From contig NZ_QMHO01000001.1 in assembly GCF_003313505.1 (NCBI RefSeq), forward strand, positions 558,001 through 622,000: a DNA stretch of 64,000 nt, written 5' to 3'. Below the pieces are notes generated by a model. The model made no database searches and was not told the DNA's origin. It saw only the letters and a program-made list of their open reading frames with translations. How positions within the stretch are numbered: the stretch's first letter is position 1; each line of letters opens with the position of its first letter. This document shows, in pieces, positions 27,046 through 35,735 of this stretch. Source of the DNA: Pedobacter nanyangensis. Lineage in GTDB: Bacteria; Bacteroidota; Bacteroidia; Sphingobacteriales; Sphingobacteriaceae. Made by a program: the position numbers and the translations under genes.

Positions 27046-27945
27046 CTATAGATACTTAAATTGAATATTGCAGTTTTTTACCGATAAAGATACAGATTTG
27101 CCCAATACCATGGCCCGGTTGTCGGCAATGTGGCCTGTAGGAAAGTTAAAGCAAACAGGAAAGTCGTATTCCTTCACCAGTTCCCAAATCACTTCTTCGG
27201 GCGTTTGTCCAAAAAAAATACTCTCTTTGTCAATTTCATTGAAAGCCCCCACAATAAGTCCCTTTAGGTTGGCCAATTTGCCCTTTCTTTTCAAGGTGCG
27301 CATCATTCGGTCTATCGAGTATTCGTGTTCACCCACATCTTCCAAAAACAATATTTTGCCCTCATAATCCATTTCCGATACTGATCCTTCAACGGCAAGG
27401 AGCAATGTAAGATTCCCGCCAATCAATTCGCCCTCAATCTGGCCATCTCTGCCTTTTATCTCACTTTGATAAGCATAAGTGTTGTGCTCCCCAAACAAAG
27501 CTTTCCTAAGGCTTTCTAAAGCTTCAGGCGTGCTCTCTTCAAAAGTATAAGGCATTTGTCCGTGGATACTTTGTGTATTCAGCTTTGCTAAAGCATGCGA
27601 AAGCAAGATGGTGATGTCACTAAAGCCCACCAACCATTTAGGATTTTCATTAAAAGCGGTAAAATCTAGTTCATCAATAATACGAATGGTGCCGTAGCCG
27701 CCCCTACCGGCAATAATGGCTTTGATGGATTCGTCATCTAAAAATTGCTGGATGTCTTGCGCCCTGAGTTCATCGGTTCCGGAAAACTGGTGGTGCGAAG
27801 CGGTAACGGTTTTGCCGAGCACTACTTCGAGGCCCCAACTTTGCAAAATCTCAATGCCCTGATCAATAGGCTTTGGAAGCTTCTTCGCTGGGCAAACAAT
27901 TGCGATTTTATCTCCTTTTTTTAAATACGGTGGCTGCTTAATCAT
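27046..27945 (-). CDS. LD-carboxypeptidase (peptidase S66)
   Basis: A cytoplasmic serine peptidase of 299 residues that trims the terminal D-Ala from L,D-linked muropeptides during peptidoglycan recycling. The nucleophile Ser109 is in VGFSDIT. GRGGYG (80-85) precedes it. The Glu-containing EGELIGGNL and LEDVGE blocks and the PTGHIADN histidine near residue 270 complete the S66 Ser-His-Glu arrangement. The ATG at 27945 is used; the frame extends 40 codons further but into the metG start region and without family likeness. It is divergent from metG. Confidence 0.9.
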   Translation of the reverse strand: MIKQPPYLKKGDKIAIVCPAKKLPKPIDQGIEILQSWGLEVVLGKTVTASHHQFSGTDELRAQDIQQFLDDESIKAIIAGRGGYGTIRIIDELDFTAFNENPKWLVGFSDITILLSHALAKLNTQSIHGQMPYTFEESTPEALESLRKALFGEHNTYAYQSEIKGRDGQIEGELIGGNLTLLLAVEGSVSEMDYEGKILFLEDVGEHEYSIDRMMRTLKRKGKLANLKGLIVGAFNEIDKESIFFGQTPEEVIWELVKEYDFPVCFNFPTGHIADNRAMVLGKSVSLSVKNCNIQFKYL

Positions 27946-27987
27946 TTTGAAAACAATATCTTTGCCAAGATAAATAAATAAATAGTT

Positions 27988-30096
27988 TTGGATAACAGTA
28001 AATTTAAAAGATATACCGTAACGGCAGCCTTGCCTTACACCAATGGTCCGGTGCATATTGGTCATTTAGCGGGTGTTTATTTACCTGCCGATACCTATGT
28101 GCGTTACCTGAGATCGAACAAAAGGGATGTAAAATTCATTTGCGGATCTGATGAAAATGGCGTTCCTATCACTTTAAAAGCAAAGAAAGAAGGGATTACG
28201 CCGCAGCAGGTAGTGGACAAGTACCATAAAATCATTGGCGATTCTTTTAAGGATTTCGGGATATCCTTCGATATTTATCACCGTACCTCGTCATTAACCC
28301 ATCACCAAACGGCCGAAGATTTCTTTGAGAAGTTGTACAACGACGGTGTGTTTACCGAGGAGGTGACCGAGCAATATTATGACGAAAAGGCGCAAACCTT
28401 TTTAGCCGACAGATATATTACCGGTACTTGCCCAAAATGCGGCAATGAAAACGCCTATGGCGACCAATGTGAAAGCTGTGGCAGCACTTTAAACGCCACC
28501 GATCTGATCAATCCAAAATCGACCTTGTCCGGAGAGCCACCGGTAATGAAGGAAACCAAGAACTGGTTTTTGCCATTGGATAAATATGAGGAGCGTTTAA
28601 GAACCTATATCGAAAGTCATAAAGAATGGCGGCCAAATGTGTATGGCCAATGTCAAAGCTGGTTAAATGCCGGGTTGCAACCACGAGCCATGACCAGAGA
28701 TTTGGACTGGGGGGTAAAGGTTCCGGTAAAAGGTGCCGATGGTAAAGTACTTTATGTATGGTTTGATGCGCCTATTGGCTATATATCGGCCACCAAGGAA
28801 TTGGCTAATTACGCCAAATTAGGTATTTGGAACCCTAAGGCAGAGGAATACTATATCGATCAGAATAAGGTAGAAAATTTCGAATACGAAAAATACTGGA
28901 AGGATCAAGATGCCAAATTGGTGCATTTTATAGGAAAGGACAACATTGTTTTCCACTGTATTATTTTCCCTGCCATGTTAATGGCGCATGGCGATTATAT
29001 TTTGGCTGATCATGTCCCCGCCAACGAGTTCTTGAATTTGGAAGGCCAAAAAATATCCACTTCTAAAAACTGGGCCGTTTGGTTGAACGAGTATTTAGAG
29101 GAGTTTAAGGATAAGCAGGATATCTTACGTTATGTGTTAACTGCTACTGCGCCTGAAACCAAGGACAACGATTTTACGTGGAAAGATTTTCAGGCCAGGA
29201 ACAATAACGAGTTGGTGGCTATTTTGGGCAACTTCGTGAACCGAGTAACCGTACTTACCCATAAATATTTTGGAGGTAAGGTGCCAACTTGCATGGAGCT
29301 TACCGATATTGACTATGCGGTGATAGAAGAACTGAAAGCCTATCCGGCAAAAATCAGTGCCTCTATTGAAAGCTACCGTTTCAGGGAGGCTTTATCAGAA
29401 GTGATGAACGTTGCCCGATTGGGGAATAAATACTTGGCAGATACCGAACCTTGGAAGTTGATTAAAACCGACGAAGATCGTGTACGAACTATCCTGAACA
29501 TCGCTTTGCAAATTGCGGCCAACCTCGAAATCCTGATTGAGCCATTTTTGCCATTTACCGCAGATAAATTGCAGAAGATGTTGAATTATGGTGGCCATAG
29601 TTGGGAAGATGCTGGCTCTGTGAGCTTGCTAAAAAGGGGACATGAACTTAACGAGCCTATCTTATTGTTCAGCAAAATTGAAGATGCCGAGGTACAAGCG
29701 CAAATTGATAAACTGAACAATAGCAAAGCGCAAAACGAAGCGGCAAATGCTACCCTAGCTCCAGCAAAGGAAAACGTAACCTTCGAGCAGTTTGGAGCCA
29801 TGGACATTCGTGTAGCCACCATTGTAGCGGCAGAGAAGGTAGAGAAAACCAAGAAACTGTTGAAACTAACTTTAGATACTGGTTTAGACCAACGTACGGT
29901 AGTTTCGGGCATTGCAGAGCATTACAACCCAACTGAAATTATTGGGCAACAGGTGAGCTTGTTGGCCAACCTGGCACCTAGGGAAATCAAAGGCATCGTA
30001 TCACAAGGTATGATCTTAATGGCCGAAGATGCCCAAGGCAAATTAAGCTTTGTAAGCCCTACGCAAACCGTAAATAACGGCGGTACCGTTCGCTAG
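27988..30096 (+). CDS. metG: Methionyl-tRNA synthetase, TTG start
   Basis: Attaches methionine to tRNA-Met. 702 residues: class I signature HIGH at 23-26, zinc-binding [17 protein letters not shown] near 148-164, the KMSKS equivalent KISTSKN near residue 352, an alpha-helical anticodon domain, and a C-terminal EMAP-II-like tRNA-binding domain (about 600-702, [15 protein letters not shown]). The start appears to be TTG at 27988: a stop lies three codons upstream in frame, and the first in-frame ATG is far inside the catalytic domain. The N-terminus so made ([15 protein letters not shown]) fits the family. Only 42 bases separate it from the divergent LD-carboxypeptidase start. Confidence 0.95.
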   Translation: MDNSKFKRYTVTAALPYTNGPVHIGHLAGVYLPADTYVRYLRSNKRDVKFICGSDENGVPITLKAKKEGITPQQVVDKYHKIIGDSFKDFGISFDIYHRTSSLTHHQTAEDFFEKLYNDGVFTEEVTEQYYDEKAQTFLADRYITGTCPKCGNENAYGDQCESCGSTLNATDLINPKSTLSGEPPVMKETKNWFLPLDKYEERLRTYIESHKEWRPNVYGQCQSWLNAGLQPRAMTRDLDWGVKVPVKGADGKVLYVWFDAPIGYISATKELANYAKLGIWNPKAEEYYIDQNKVENFEYEKYWKDQDAKLVHFIGKDNIVFHCIIFPAMLMAHGDYILADHVPANEFLNLEGQKISTSKNWAVWLNEYLEEFKDKQDILRYVLTATAPETKDNDFTWKDFQARNNNELVAILGNFVNRVTVLTHKYFGGKVPTCMELTDIDYAVIEELKAYPAKISASIESYRFREALSEVMNVARLGNKYLADTEPWKLIKTDEDRVRTILNIALQIAANLEILIEPFLPFTADKLQKMLNYGGHSWEDAGSVSLLKRGHELNEPILLFSKIEDAEVQAQIDKLNNSKAQNEAANATLAPAKENVTFEQFGAMDIRVATIVAAEKVEKTKKLLKLTLDTGLDQRTVVSGIAEHYNPTEIIGQQVSLLANLAPREIKGIVSQGMILMAEDAQGKLSFVSPTQTVNNGGTVR

Positions 30097-30126
30097 TTAG
30101 GCTCAAAAGCACTATATTGCAAGGAT

Positions 30127-31413
30127 ATGGAATTAAACAATCACTTGCGAAATTTCAGTCGTTTAAGCCTGTCTTTTTTTGAAAGGATAGGCTTATCGCC
30201 TAATGCGGCGGCCATTGTGAATACTTTGGTGCTACTATTGGTGGCGTTAGGTGTTACCTATGGAATTTATTATGTGGTGAGACGTATCCTGCGTTTAATC
30301 GTGATCCAGACCATCCGCAAAACCGATATTTCCTTCTTTAAATTCCTACTGGAAAACAAAGCCCCTCATTACCTATCCCTAATAGCGCCTTTGCTAGCCA
30401 TTTACGTGGCTATTCCTGTGGTATTTCATGATTATCCGCAAATCAATAAACTGATATTGGGTTTTTGTGATATCTATTTGGTGCTGGTAATTGTGTGGGT
30501 ACTTATGGCTTTCATTAAAGCCGGAGGCGATCTGTTAAAAGAGAAACCGGGCTTTAAAGGAAAACCCATTGATAGCTACCTGCAAGTGATCCGTATTTTA
30601 TTGTATTTAATGGGCACTGTGGTCCTGTTCTCTAATTTAACGGGCAAATCACCTGTGGCATTTTTTACGGCAATGGGAGCCATCTCAGCAGTATTGTTGT
30701 TGATGTTTAAAGATACCATCATGGGGTTTGTGGCCAGCATACAAGTAACCACCAATGATATTGTACGCATTGGCGATTGGATTACCATGCCTAAGTATGG
30801 TGCCGATGGCGATATTCTGGAAATTAACCTCACCACGGTGAAGGTGCAGAACTTTGACAAAACCATAACAACTATCCCTACCTATTCGCTCATTTCCGAT
30901 TCGTTCCAAAACTGGCGGGGCATGCGGCAATCGGGCGGGAGGCGCATTAAAAGGGCCATCAACATTAAACAGTCGAGCATACGTTTCATCAAAACGGAAG
31001 AATTGCCTCATTTTGAGCAGATCCAACTGCTTACATCTTATATCCAACATAGGCAACGGGATATTGAGAAGCATAACCAGCGTACCAATGCAGATAAAAG
31101 TCTGCTGATTAATGGCAGGAACTTAACCAATGCAGGGCTGTTCAGGAAATATATCGACAATTATATCTCCAACCACTCGGGCACCAATAAAAAGATGAAC
31201 ATTATGGTGCGGCAACTGGCCCCTACGCAGCATGGCTTGCCTATCGAAATTTATGTGTTTGCCAATACTATTATCTGGGCAGAATATGAGCACATTATGG
31301 CCGATATTTTTGATCATATCATCGCAGCGGCGCCATACTTTGGTCTACAAATTTACGAAATGGAAGGCTCGGGAGATCTTAAACATATCGAAATACAAAA
31401 TCAAAGTATTTAA
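30127..31413 (+). CDS. Mechanosensitive ion channel family protein (MscS)
   Basis: A 428-residue inner-membrane channel that should open under membrane tension to release osmolytes. It has several N-terminal membrane helices (AIVNTLVLLLVALGVTYGIYY, then two more), a pore helix region with VAFFTAMGAISAVLLLMFKD, and the MscS beta domain (NDIVRIGDWITMPKYGADGD ... TTVKVQNFDKTITTIPTYSL). The C-terminal ~150 residues are longer than in E. coli MscS and resemble the YbdG-like group. It begins 30 bases after metG, and the tRNA-Arg gene follows. Confidence 0.9.
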   Translation: MELNNHLRNFSRLSLSFFERIGLSPNAAAIVNTLVLLLVALGVTYGIYYVVRRILRLIVIQTIRKTDISFFKFLLENKAPHYLSLIAPLLAIYVAIPVVFHDYPQINKLILGFCDIYLVLVIVWVLMAFIKAGGDLLKEKPGFKGKPIDSYLQVIRILLYLMGTVVLFSNLTGKSPVAFFTAMGAISAVLLLMFKDTIMGFVASIQVTTNDIVRIGDWITMPKYGADGDILEINLTTVKVQNFDKTITTIPTYSLISDSFQNWRGMRQSGGRRIKRAINIKQSSIRFIKTEELPHFEQIQLLTSYIQHRQRDIEKHNQRTNADKSLLINGRNLTNAGLFRKYIDNYISNHSGTNKKMNIMVRQLAPTQHGLPIEIYVFANTIIWAEYEHIMADIFDHIIAAAPYFGLQIYEMEGSGDLKHIEIQNQSI

Positions 31414-31449
31414 GCGTTGGATAATTTTATATATTTGCGCCTGTAACCC

Positions 31450-31521
31450 GGCCCTGTAGTTCAACGGATAGAATAGAAGTTTCCTAAACTTTAGATAGCA
31501 GTTCGATTCTGCTCGGGGCTA
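31450..31521 (+). tRNA. tRNA-Arg (anticodon CCT)
   Basis: A full cloverleaf can be drawn. The acceptor stem pairs GGCCCTG with CGGGGCT (two G-U pairs); the D stem is GTTC/GAAT; the anticodon stem GAAGT/ACTTT encloses TTCCTAA, giving anticodon CCT; the T stem AGCAG/CTGCT encloses TTCGATT. Discriminator A is at 31521. CCA is not encoded. The 3' end is the attachment site of the island. Confidence 0.93.
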
Positions 31522-31522
31522 C
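31508..31522 (+). other. attL: tRNA 3' end, left island boundary
   Basis: The 15-base core TCTGCTCGGGGCTAC is identical to 48138-48152. It covers the 3' part of the T stem and the acceptor strand of tRNA-Arg, the usual target of tyrosine recombinases. Integration leaves the tRNA intact. Confidence 0.88.
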
Positions 31523-31562
31523 AAAAAAGTCATAAGTTCAACGTAATTTATGGCTTTTTTTG
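31523..31562 (+). terminator. Terminator after tRNA-Arg, supplied by the island
   Basis: AAAAAAGTCATAA pairs with TTATGGCTTTTTT (one G-T pair) over a 12-base loop, followed by further T. It lies on the island side of attL, so it probably replaced the original terminator, now at 48156. Confidence 0.75.
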
Positions 31563-31652
31563 TTTTTGGGGCTAAGAATAGGGAGAATTGATAGGAGTTC
31601 TTATTTTAAGCTCATTAAATCCAATGTATTAGAAACCCCGTCCGAAATTCAC

Positions 31653-31683
31653 TTTGTCAAATCATCTATAAAGTTGTAATTTG
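31653..31683 (+). promoter_or_regulatory. Putative promoter of the hsdS-ptuAB-hsdM operon
   Basis: TTTG at 31653-31656 and TAATTTG at 31677-31683 are separated by 20 bases, 24 bases before the hsdS ATG. It resembles the Bacteroidota -33/-7 pair, with one base missing from the -7 box. Confidence 0.45.
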
Positions 31684-31706
31684 CTAACTTTAAACTCCAT
31701 TTTGAA

Positions 31707-33218
31707 ATGAAGAAAAGAAACATCCCAAATAGTTGGAAATGGGTTACTATAGATGACATAGGGATTATTGTTAGTGGGGGCACACCTTCTACTAAAGAAG
31801 AAGAGTTTTGGAATGGAGATATCCCTTGGGTCACACCAGCTGATTTATCTAATTATGATAGTATCTACATATCTAAAGGGCAAAGAAATATTTCGAAGGT
31901 TGGATTAGAATATTCTTCAGCTATCAAAATTCCTAAAAATTCTATTATTTTTTCATCTAGAGCCCCAATTGGGTATGTTGCAATAACTAGTAATGATCTT
32001 GCTACAAATCAAGGGTTTAAAAATCTGGTGTTGCCAAGTGAAGAGCTAATCAATCCAAAGTTTGTCTACTATTATCTTAAAACTGTAAAAGAGATAGCAG
32101 AAAATATGGCAAGTGGTACAACCTTTTTAGAGTTGTCTGCTACTAAATTTAAACAAATTCCATTTCCGCTACCTCCCATCGAAGATCAGAATAGTATTGT
32201 TGAGAAAATTGATGAAATTTTTAGTCAGTTAGATAAAAGTATTGAGGATATTAATTCTGCAATAACAAAGATTAACCTTAGTAAAACCTCGATTGCTAAA
32301 AAGTATTTTAATGATATTAATGACGAAAAAAGGTATTTAGGTGAGATTATAGAGATTACATCGAGTAAGAGGATATTTAAATCCGAATATCTGGACAGTG
32401 GTATTCCATTCTATAGAATAAGAGAAATTGTCGAATTATCAAAAAACTATTCAACAGAAGAAAAGATCTTTATATCAGAAGATAGATATAAGGAAATTAA
32501 GGAGAAATTTGGAGTGCCTAAAAAGAACGATATTTTATTGACAGCAATTGGCACAATTGGCGAAGTATATATTGTAAATGGTGACAACCCGTTTTATTTT
32601 AAGGATGGAAATATATTATGGCTTAAACTCAATGAAAAAATAGACTCTATGTTCCTGAAATTATGTTTACAAAACGAAATTAGCCAAATTAAACACTTTA
32701 GTGGGTCAACCTATGAGGCATTAAATATTGAAAGGCTTAAGTCCATAAAAATACCTTTCCCCAGCTTGGATGTGCAGAGGAATGTTAGTTCAATAATAGA
32801 GCATAATTTATCAAATCTCAAAAAGCTAGAAGAAGACCTAGAAGATCAAATTAGGAAGACTAAACTACTATATCGAAAAACTTTACAATATGCGTTTCAA
32901 GGAGAATTATGCCCACAGTCTAAGTCTAATAAGCAGGTCATTTTGTCGCTAGAAAAAATAAAGAAAGAAAAGGATATATATATACTTCAAGAAAAAAACA
33001 GGAGTAAAAATAGAACCAAGATACAAAGAATGGAAAGAGAAAATTTATCTATTATGCAGGTTTTGGAAAAACAGAAAACCCCAATATCTTCAAAAGAATT
33101 ATGGCAAGATTCGATGTATAGGGATGATATCGAGAAGTTCTATTCAGAATTAAAGAAAATTCAACATAGAATAATTGAAGAAAAATCAGAAAGGGGTAGT
33201 TTAATTTCTTTGAAATGA
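31707..33218 (+). CDS. hsdS: Type I restriction-modification specificity subunit HsdS
   Basis: DNA-recognition subunit that directs HsdM to a bipartite sequence. 503 residues with two target-recognition domains: TRD1 about 8-150 (SWKWVTIDDIG, GDIPWVTPADL, GYVAITSNDLATNQGF) ending in IPFPLPPIEDQ and a helical spacer, and TRD2 about 205-350 (RYLGEIIEITSSKR, NGDNPFYFKDGNILW) ending in IPFPSLDVQ and the second spacer, closed by RKTLQYAFQGEL. Beyond residue 400 lies a ~100-residue tail with a charged helix and a PISSKELWQDSMYRDDIEKF block, which I take as an extra docking or winged-helix-like domain. It is first of a four-gene operon; its stop overlaps the ATPase start by four bases. The low G+C content fits the island. 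Confidence 0.92.
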   Translation: MKKRNIPNSWKWVTIDDIGIIVSGGTPSTKEEEFWNGDIPWVTPADLSNYDSIYISKGQRNISKVGLEYSSAIKIPKNSIIFSSRAPIGYVAITSNDLATNQGFKNLVLPSEELINPKFVYYYLKTVKEIAENMASGTTFLELSATKFKQIPFPLPPIEDQNSIVEKIDEIFSQLDKSIEDINSAITKINLSKTSIAKKYFNDINDEKRYLGEIIEITSSKRIFKSEYLDSGIPFYRIREIVELSKNYSTEEKIFISEDRYKEIKEKFGVPKKNDILLTAIGTIGEVYIVNGDNPFYFKDGNILWLKLNEKIDSMFLKLCLQNEISQIKHFSGSTYEALNIERLKSIKIPFPSLDVQRNVSSIIEHNLSNLKKLEEDLEDQIRKTKLLYRKTLQYAFQGELCPQSKSNKQVILSLEKIKKEKDIYILQEKNRSKNRTKIQRMERENLSIMQVLEKQKTPISSKELWQDSMYRDDIEKFYSELKKIQHRIIEEKSERGSLISLK

Positions 33219-34852
33219 GGATTGACAGTTTATACATTGAAGATTTCAAAAATCTGAAGAAATTTAGAATCGATTTAGATGAAAAGGAGCTTAATACGGT
33301 TTTGCTTGGGCAAAATGCGACAGGAAAATCAAACTTTATTGAAACTTTAGTATTGATTTTTAAATATCTCGACTTGAGTAAGCCAGGTTCTACTCCAAGA
33401 TACCCTGAATTTGAATATGAATTAAAATATAAATGTAGAGATCATAATATTAAAATTGAATGTAAAAAGGATCAGAAGACCGAGAGATTTAGTTATGATA
33501 TAAATGTTGATGAGGTTAAGCAATCTTACAAATCATTTTTTACCAGTAAAGAAATATACTTGCCTAAATATGTTTTCACTTATTATTCTGGTATAAGCAA
33601 TAAGCTAAAAGATCATTTTGATGAAAACCAGAGAAACTTTTATAATAAAGCCAAAGCAAAAGGAGTAACAAAAGAAGATGTGGAAGATTTTCGAAGAATG
33701 TTCTATGTTCAATTAGTTCATTCATATTTCGTACTGCTTGCGTTCTATACTTTTGAAGAGAAAAAGACGAGAGACTTTTTATCTGAATACCTAAGTATTG
33801 AGAACTTGGAGTCTGTTTTGTTTAAATTTCAAAAACCTGAATGGCAAAAAAAAACAAACTTTCAAGATGAGTTTATGTGGGGGGCGGAAGGTTTGGTTCG
33901 AGAGTTTTTGGAAAAACTTTGGGAAATTTCACTTGCGCCAATTGATTTATTAGAAGATTATAAAGAAAGTTTTAGGGATTCATCAAATAGGCAAAAGGAA
34001 TATCTATATCTCTTTGTTCCAACTAAAGAGAAACTACAAGAACTAAATAAGTTTTATACAACAAATACCGAACTTTTTAAAGCATTAGAGAGCACTTATA
34101 TTTCTGATTTAATTCATGAAGTAAGAGTAAAAGTAAAAAAAGTGAATGTTGGTAATGAGATAACTTTTAGAGAATTAAGCGAAGGTGAGCAACAACTACT
34201 CACAGTTTTAGGACTTCTTAAATTTACAAAAGATAAAGAGACTCTTGTGTTATTAGATGAACCCGATACTCACCTAAATCCTTTATGGAAGTGGCGATAT
34301 TTGGAGTTGCTAAATGATATCTATAGAAGTGACTCTGATACAGATAGCATAGATGATACTACACAAATAATTATAAATACTCACGACCCTTTGGTCATAG
34401 GTGGCTTAAAAAAGGAACAGATAAGGATTTTTAGAAGAAATCCAGATAATGGGCAAGTTGTAGCTGAGCAGGCAGAAAAAGATCCTAAAGGTATGGGCGT
34501 CGCTGGAATATTGACAAGCGAATTGTTTGGATTGCCGACCATATTAGATCAAGATACTCAGCTTCTTTTGAATAGGAAGCGATTTTTACAAGGTAAACTC
34601 ATGAGAAATGATATTACTTCTAACGAATATGAGGAATACAAATTAAAAAAATCGCAGTTAGAGGAATACGGTTTCTACGAAGAAGTAGAGGATAGATGGT
34701 TTCAAATGTATTTGGCGGAAATGTCTAAGTATGAAATTATACAGCAAATTGAATTTACAGATGAGCAAAAGAAAATGCTTGATGAAGCTAGTAAATTAGC
34801 TGTCGAGAAAATTCTTAAAGAAATGAATCAAGGAAATAATGAGATACATTGA
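33215..34852 (+). CDS. ptuA: PtuA-like AAA/ABC-type ATPase (Septu-like effector partner)
   Basis: A 545-residue OLD/RecF-type ATPase. Walker A is GQNATGKS (residues 32-39). An ABC signature-like LSEGEQQLLTVLGLL lies near 320-334, Walker B LVLLDEPDTHLNP near 343-355, and the switch His in NTHDP near 388. The insert between holds helices and coiled coil, and a ~120-residue C-terminal tail follows. No Toprim nuclease domain is seen, which separates it from OLD nucleases and fits PtuA, the ATPase that partners with an HNH nuclease in Septu. It overlaps hsdS by 4 and the HNH gene by 14 bases, so translation is coupled. It occupies the place expected for hsdR. PtuA is the best fit, from motif and neighbour, not from a search. 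Confidence 0.8.
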   Translation: MRIDSLYIEDFKNLKKFRIDLDEKELNTVLLGQNATGKSNFIETLVLIFKYLDLSKPGSTPRYPEFEYELKYKCRDHNIKIECKKDQKTERFSYDINVDEVKQSYKSFFTSKEIYLPKYVFTYYSGISNKLKDHFDENQRNFYNKAKAKGVTKEDVEDFRRMFYVQLVHSYFVLLAFYTFEEKKTRDFLSEYLSIENLESVLFKFQKPEWQKKTNFQDEFMWGAEGLVREFLEKLWEISLAPIDLLEDYKESFRDSSNRQKEYLYLFVPTKEKLQELNKFYTTNTELFKALESTYISDLIHEVRVKVKKVNVGNEITFRELSEGEQQLLTVLGLLKFTKDKETLVLLDEPDTHLNPLWKWRYLELLNDIYRSDSDTDSIDDTTQIIINTHDPLVIGGLKKEQIRIFRRNPDNGQVVAEQAEKDPKGMGVAGILTSELFGLPTILDQDTQLLLNRKRFLQGKLMRNDITSNEYEEYKLKKSQLEEYGFYEEVEDRWFQMYLAEMSKYEIIQQIEFTDEQKKMLDEASKLAVEKILKEMNQGNNEIH

Positions 34853-35735
34853 CATTTCAGATTTTGAAGAAACATTCAATCGATTAAATCCAGATACTAC
34901 CTTCAAAGAATGGGTAAATGTAGCGAGCCAACACCTAGAAAATATTAGGCTTTTGGATGCTAGAGGACGTAGTGATTACTGGGCTAAAAATAATTATTGG
35001 CGAGAGTTGTATTCAACCCTTTCAGAATTATCTGGACATAAATGTTGGTATTCAGAGTCGCCTGAAAACTCATCTGAATGGGAGATAGAACATTATAGAC
35101 CTAAGGCTCAGTCTAAGAATGAGAGCGGTGTAGTAATAAGAGAAGATGGTTATTGGTGGTTATCTTACTACTGGAAAAACTTGAGATTAGCAGGCAGTTT
35201 AGTTAACAAGCTCAGAAAAGATAGATTTGAAAACAATAAAGAGGTATATGGAAAAGGAAATTACTTTCCTTTAGATCAGAATTCATTGATAGCGGGGCCA
35301 GAAGATTATATTTGTACTTGTGAGACCTCTTTATTAATTGACCCAATAAATCCAAGTGATGTTACGTTGATTTCCTTCGATAGCAACGGCGATGTTTATC
35401 CTACATATAGTGAAGAAGAAAATCTTTTAAATAATAAAAAGGCTGTATTATCGATTAAATTCTATGGACTTGATCATTCCCCCATTCAAAGAAGTAGAAG
35501 TAAAATATGGCAGAAGTGCGAATCTATTCTGGAGACAACAAACAATTATATCAAATATCATAATCCAACTCAATTACAGATCAATTTGAAGATAAGTGAA
35601 AGTTACTTTGAATTAGTAAGTCTAACTAAAAAGAGCGAACCATATACTATGGTAGTCAAATGTTTTATAAAAGAAAAAACTAAGGATAAAAATAGTTATC
35701 CATGGCTTGAAAATATTAATACAGTGTTACAATGA
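34839..35735 (+). CDS. ptuB: PtuB-like HNH endonuclease (TIGR02646-type)
   Basis: A 298-residue cytoplasmic protein of the HNH type paired with PtuA in Septu and in the Ec78-type retron. The core is GHKCWYSE (66-73) followed by WEIEHYRPKA (81-90) with the catalytic Glu84-His85, then YYWKNLRL with Asn114 and later Asn123, and YFPLD. The usual CxxC zinc pair is reduced to C69-x-x-S72, and the second Cys pair expected after the NLR block is absent, so zinc is probably not bound. It presumably nicks or cuts nucleic acid when released by the ATPase. It overlaps the ATPase by 14 and hsdM by 4 bases. Confidence 0.8.
   Translation: MRYIDISDFEETFNRLNPDTTFKEWVNVASQHLENIRLLDARGRSDYWAKNNYWRELYSTLSELSGHKCWYSESPENSSEWEIEHYRPKAQSKNESGVVIREDGYWWLSYYWKNLRLAGSLVNKLRKDRFENNKEVYGKGNYFPLDQNSLIAGPEDYICTCETSLLIDPINPSDVTLISFDSNGDVYPTYSEEENLLNNKKAVLSIKFYGLDHSPIQRSRSKIWQKCESILETTNNYIKYHNPTQLQINLKISESYFELVSLTKKSEPYTMVVKCFIKEKTKDKNSYPWLENINTVLQ

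Noticed and set aside
27946..28065. Longer LD-carboxypeptidase start
   Set aside because: It would cover the metG start region and add 40 residues unlike the family.
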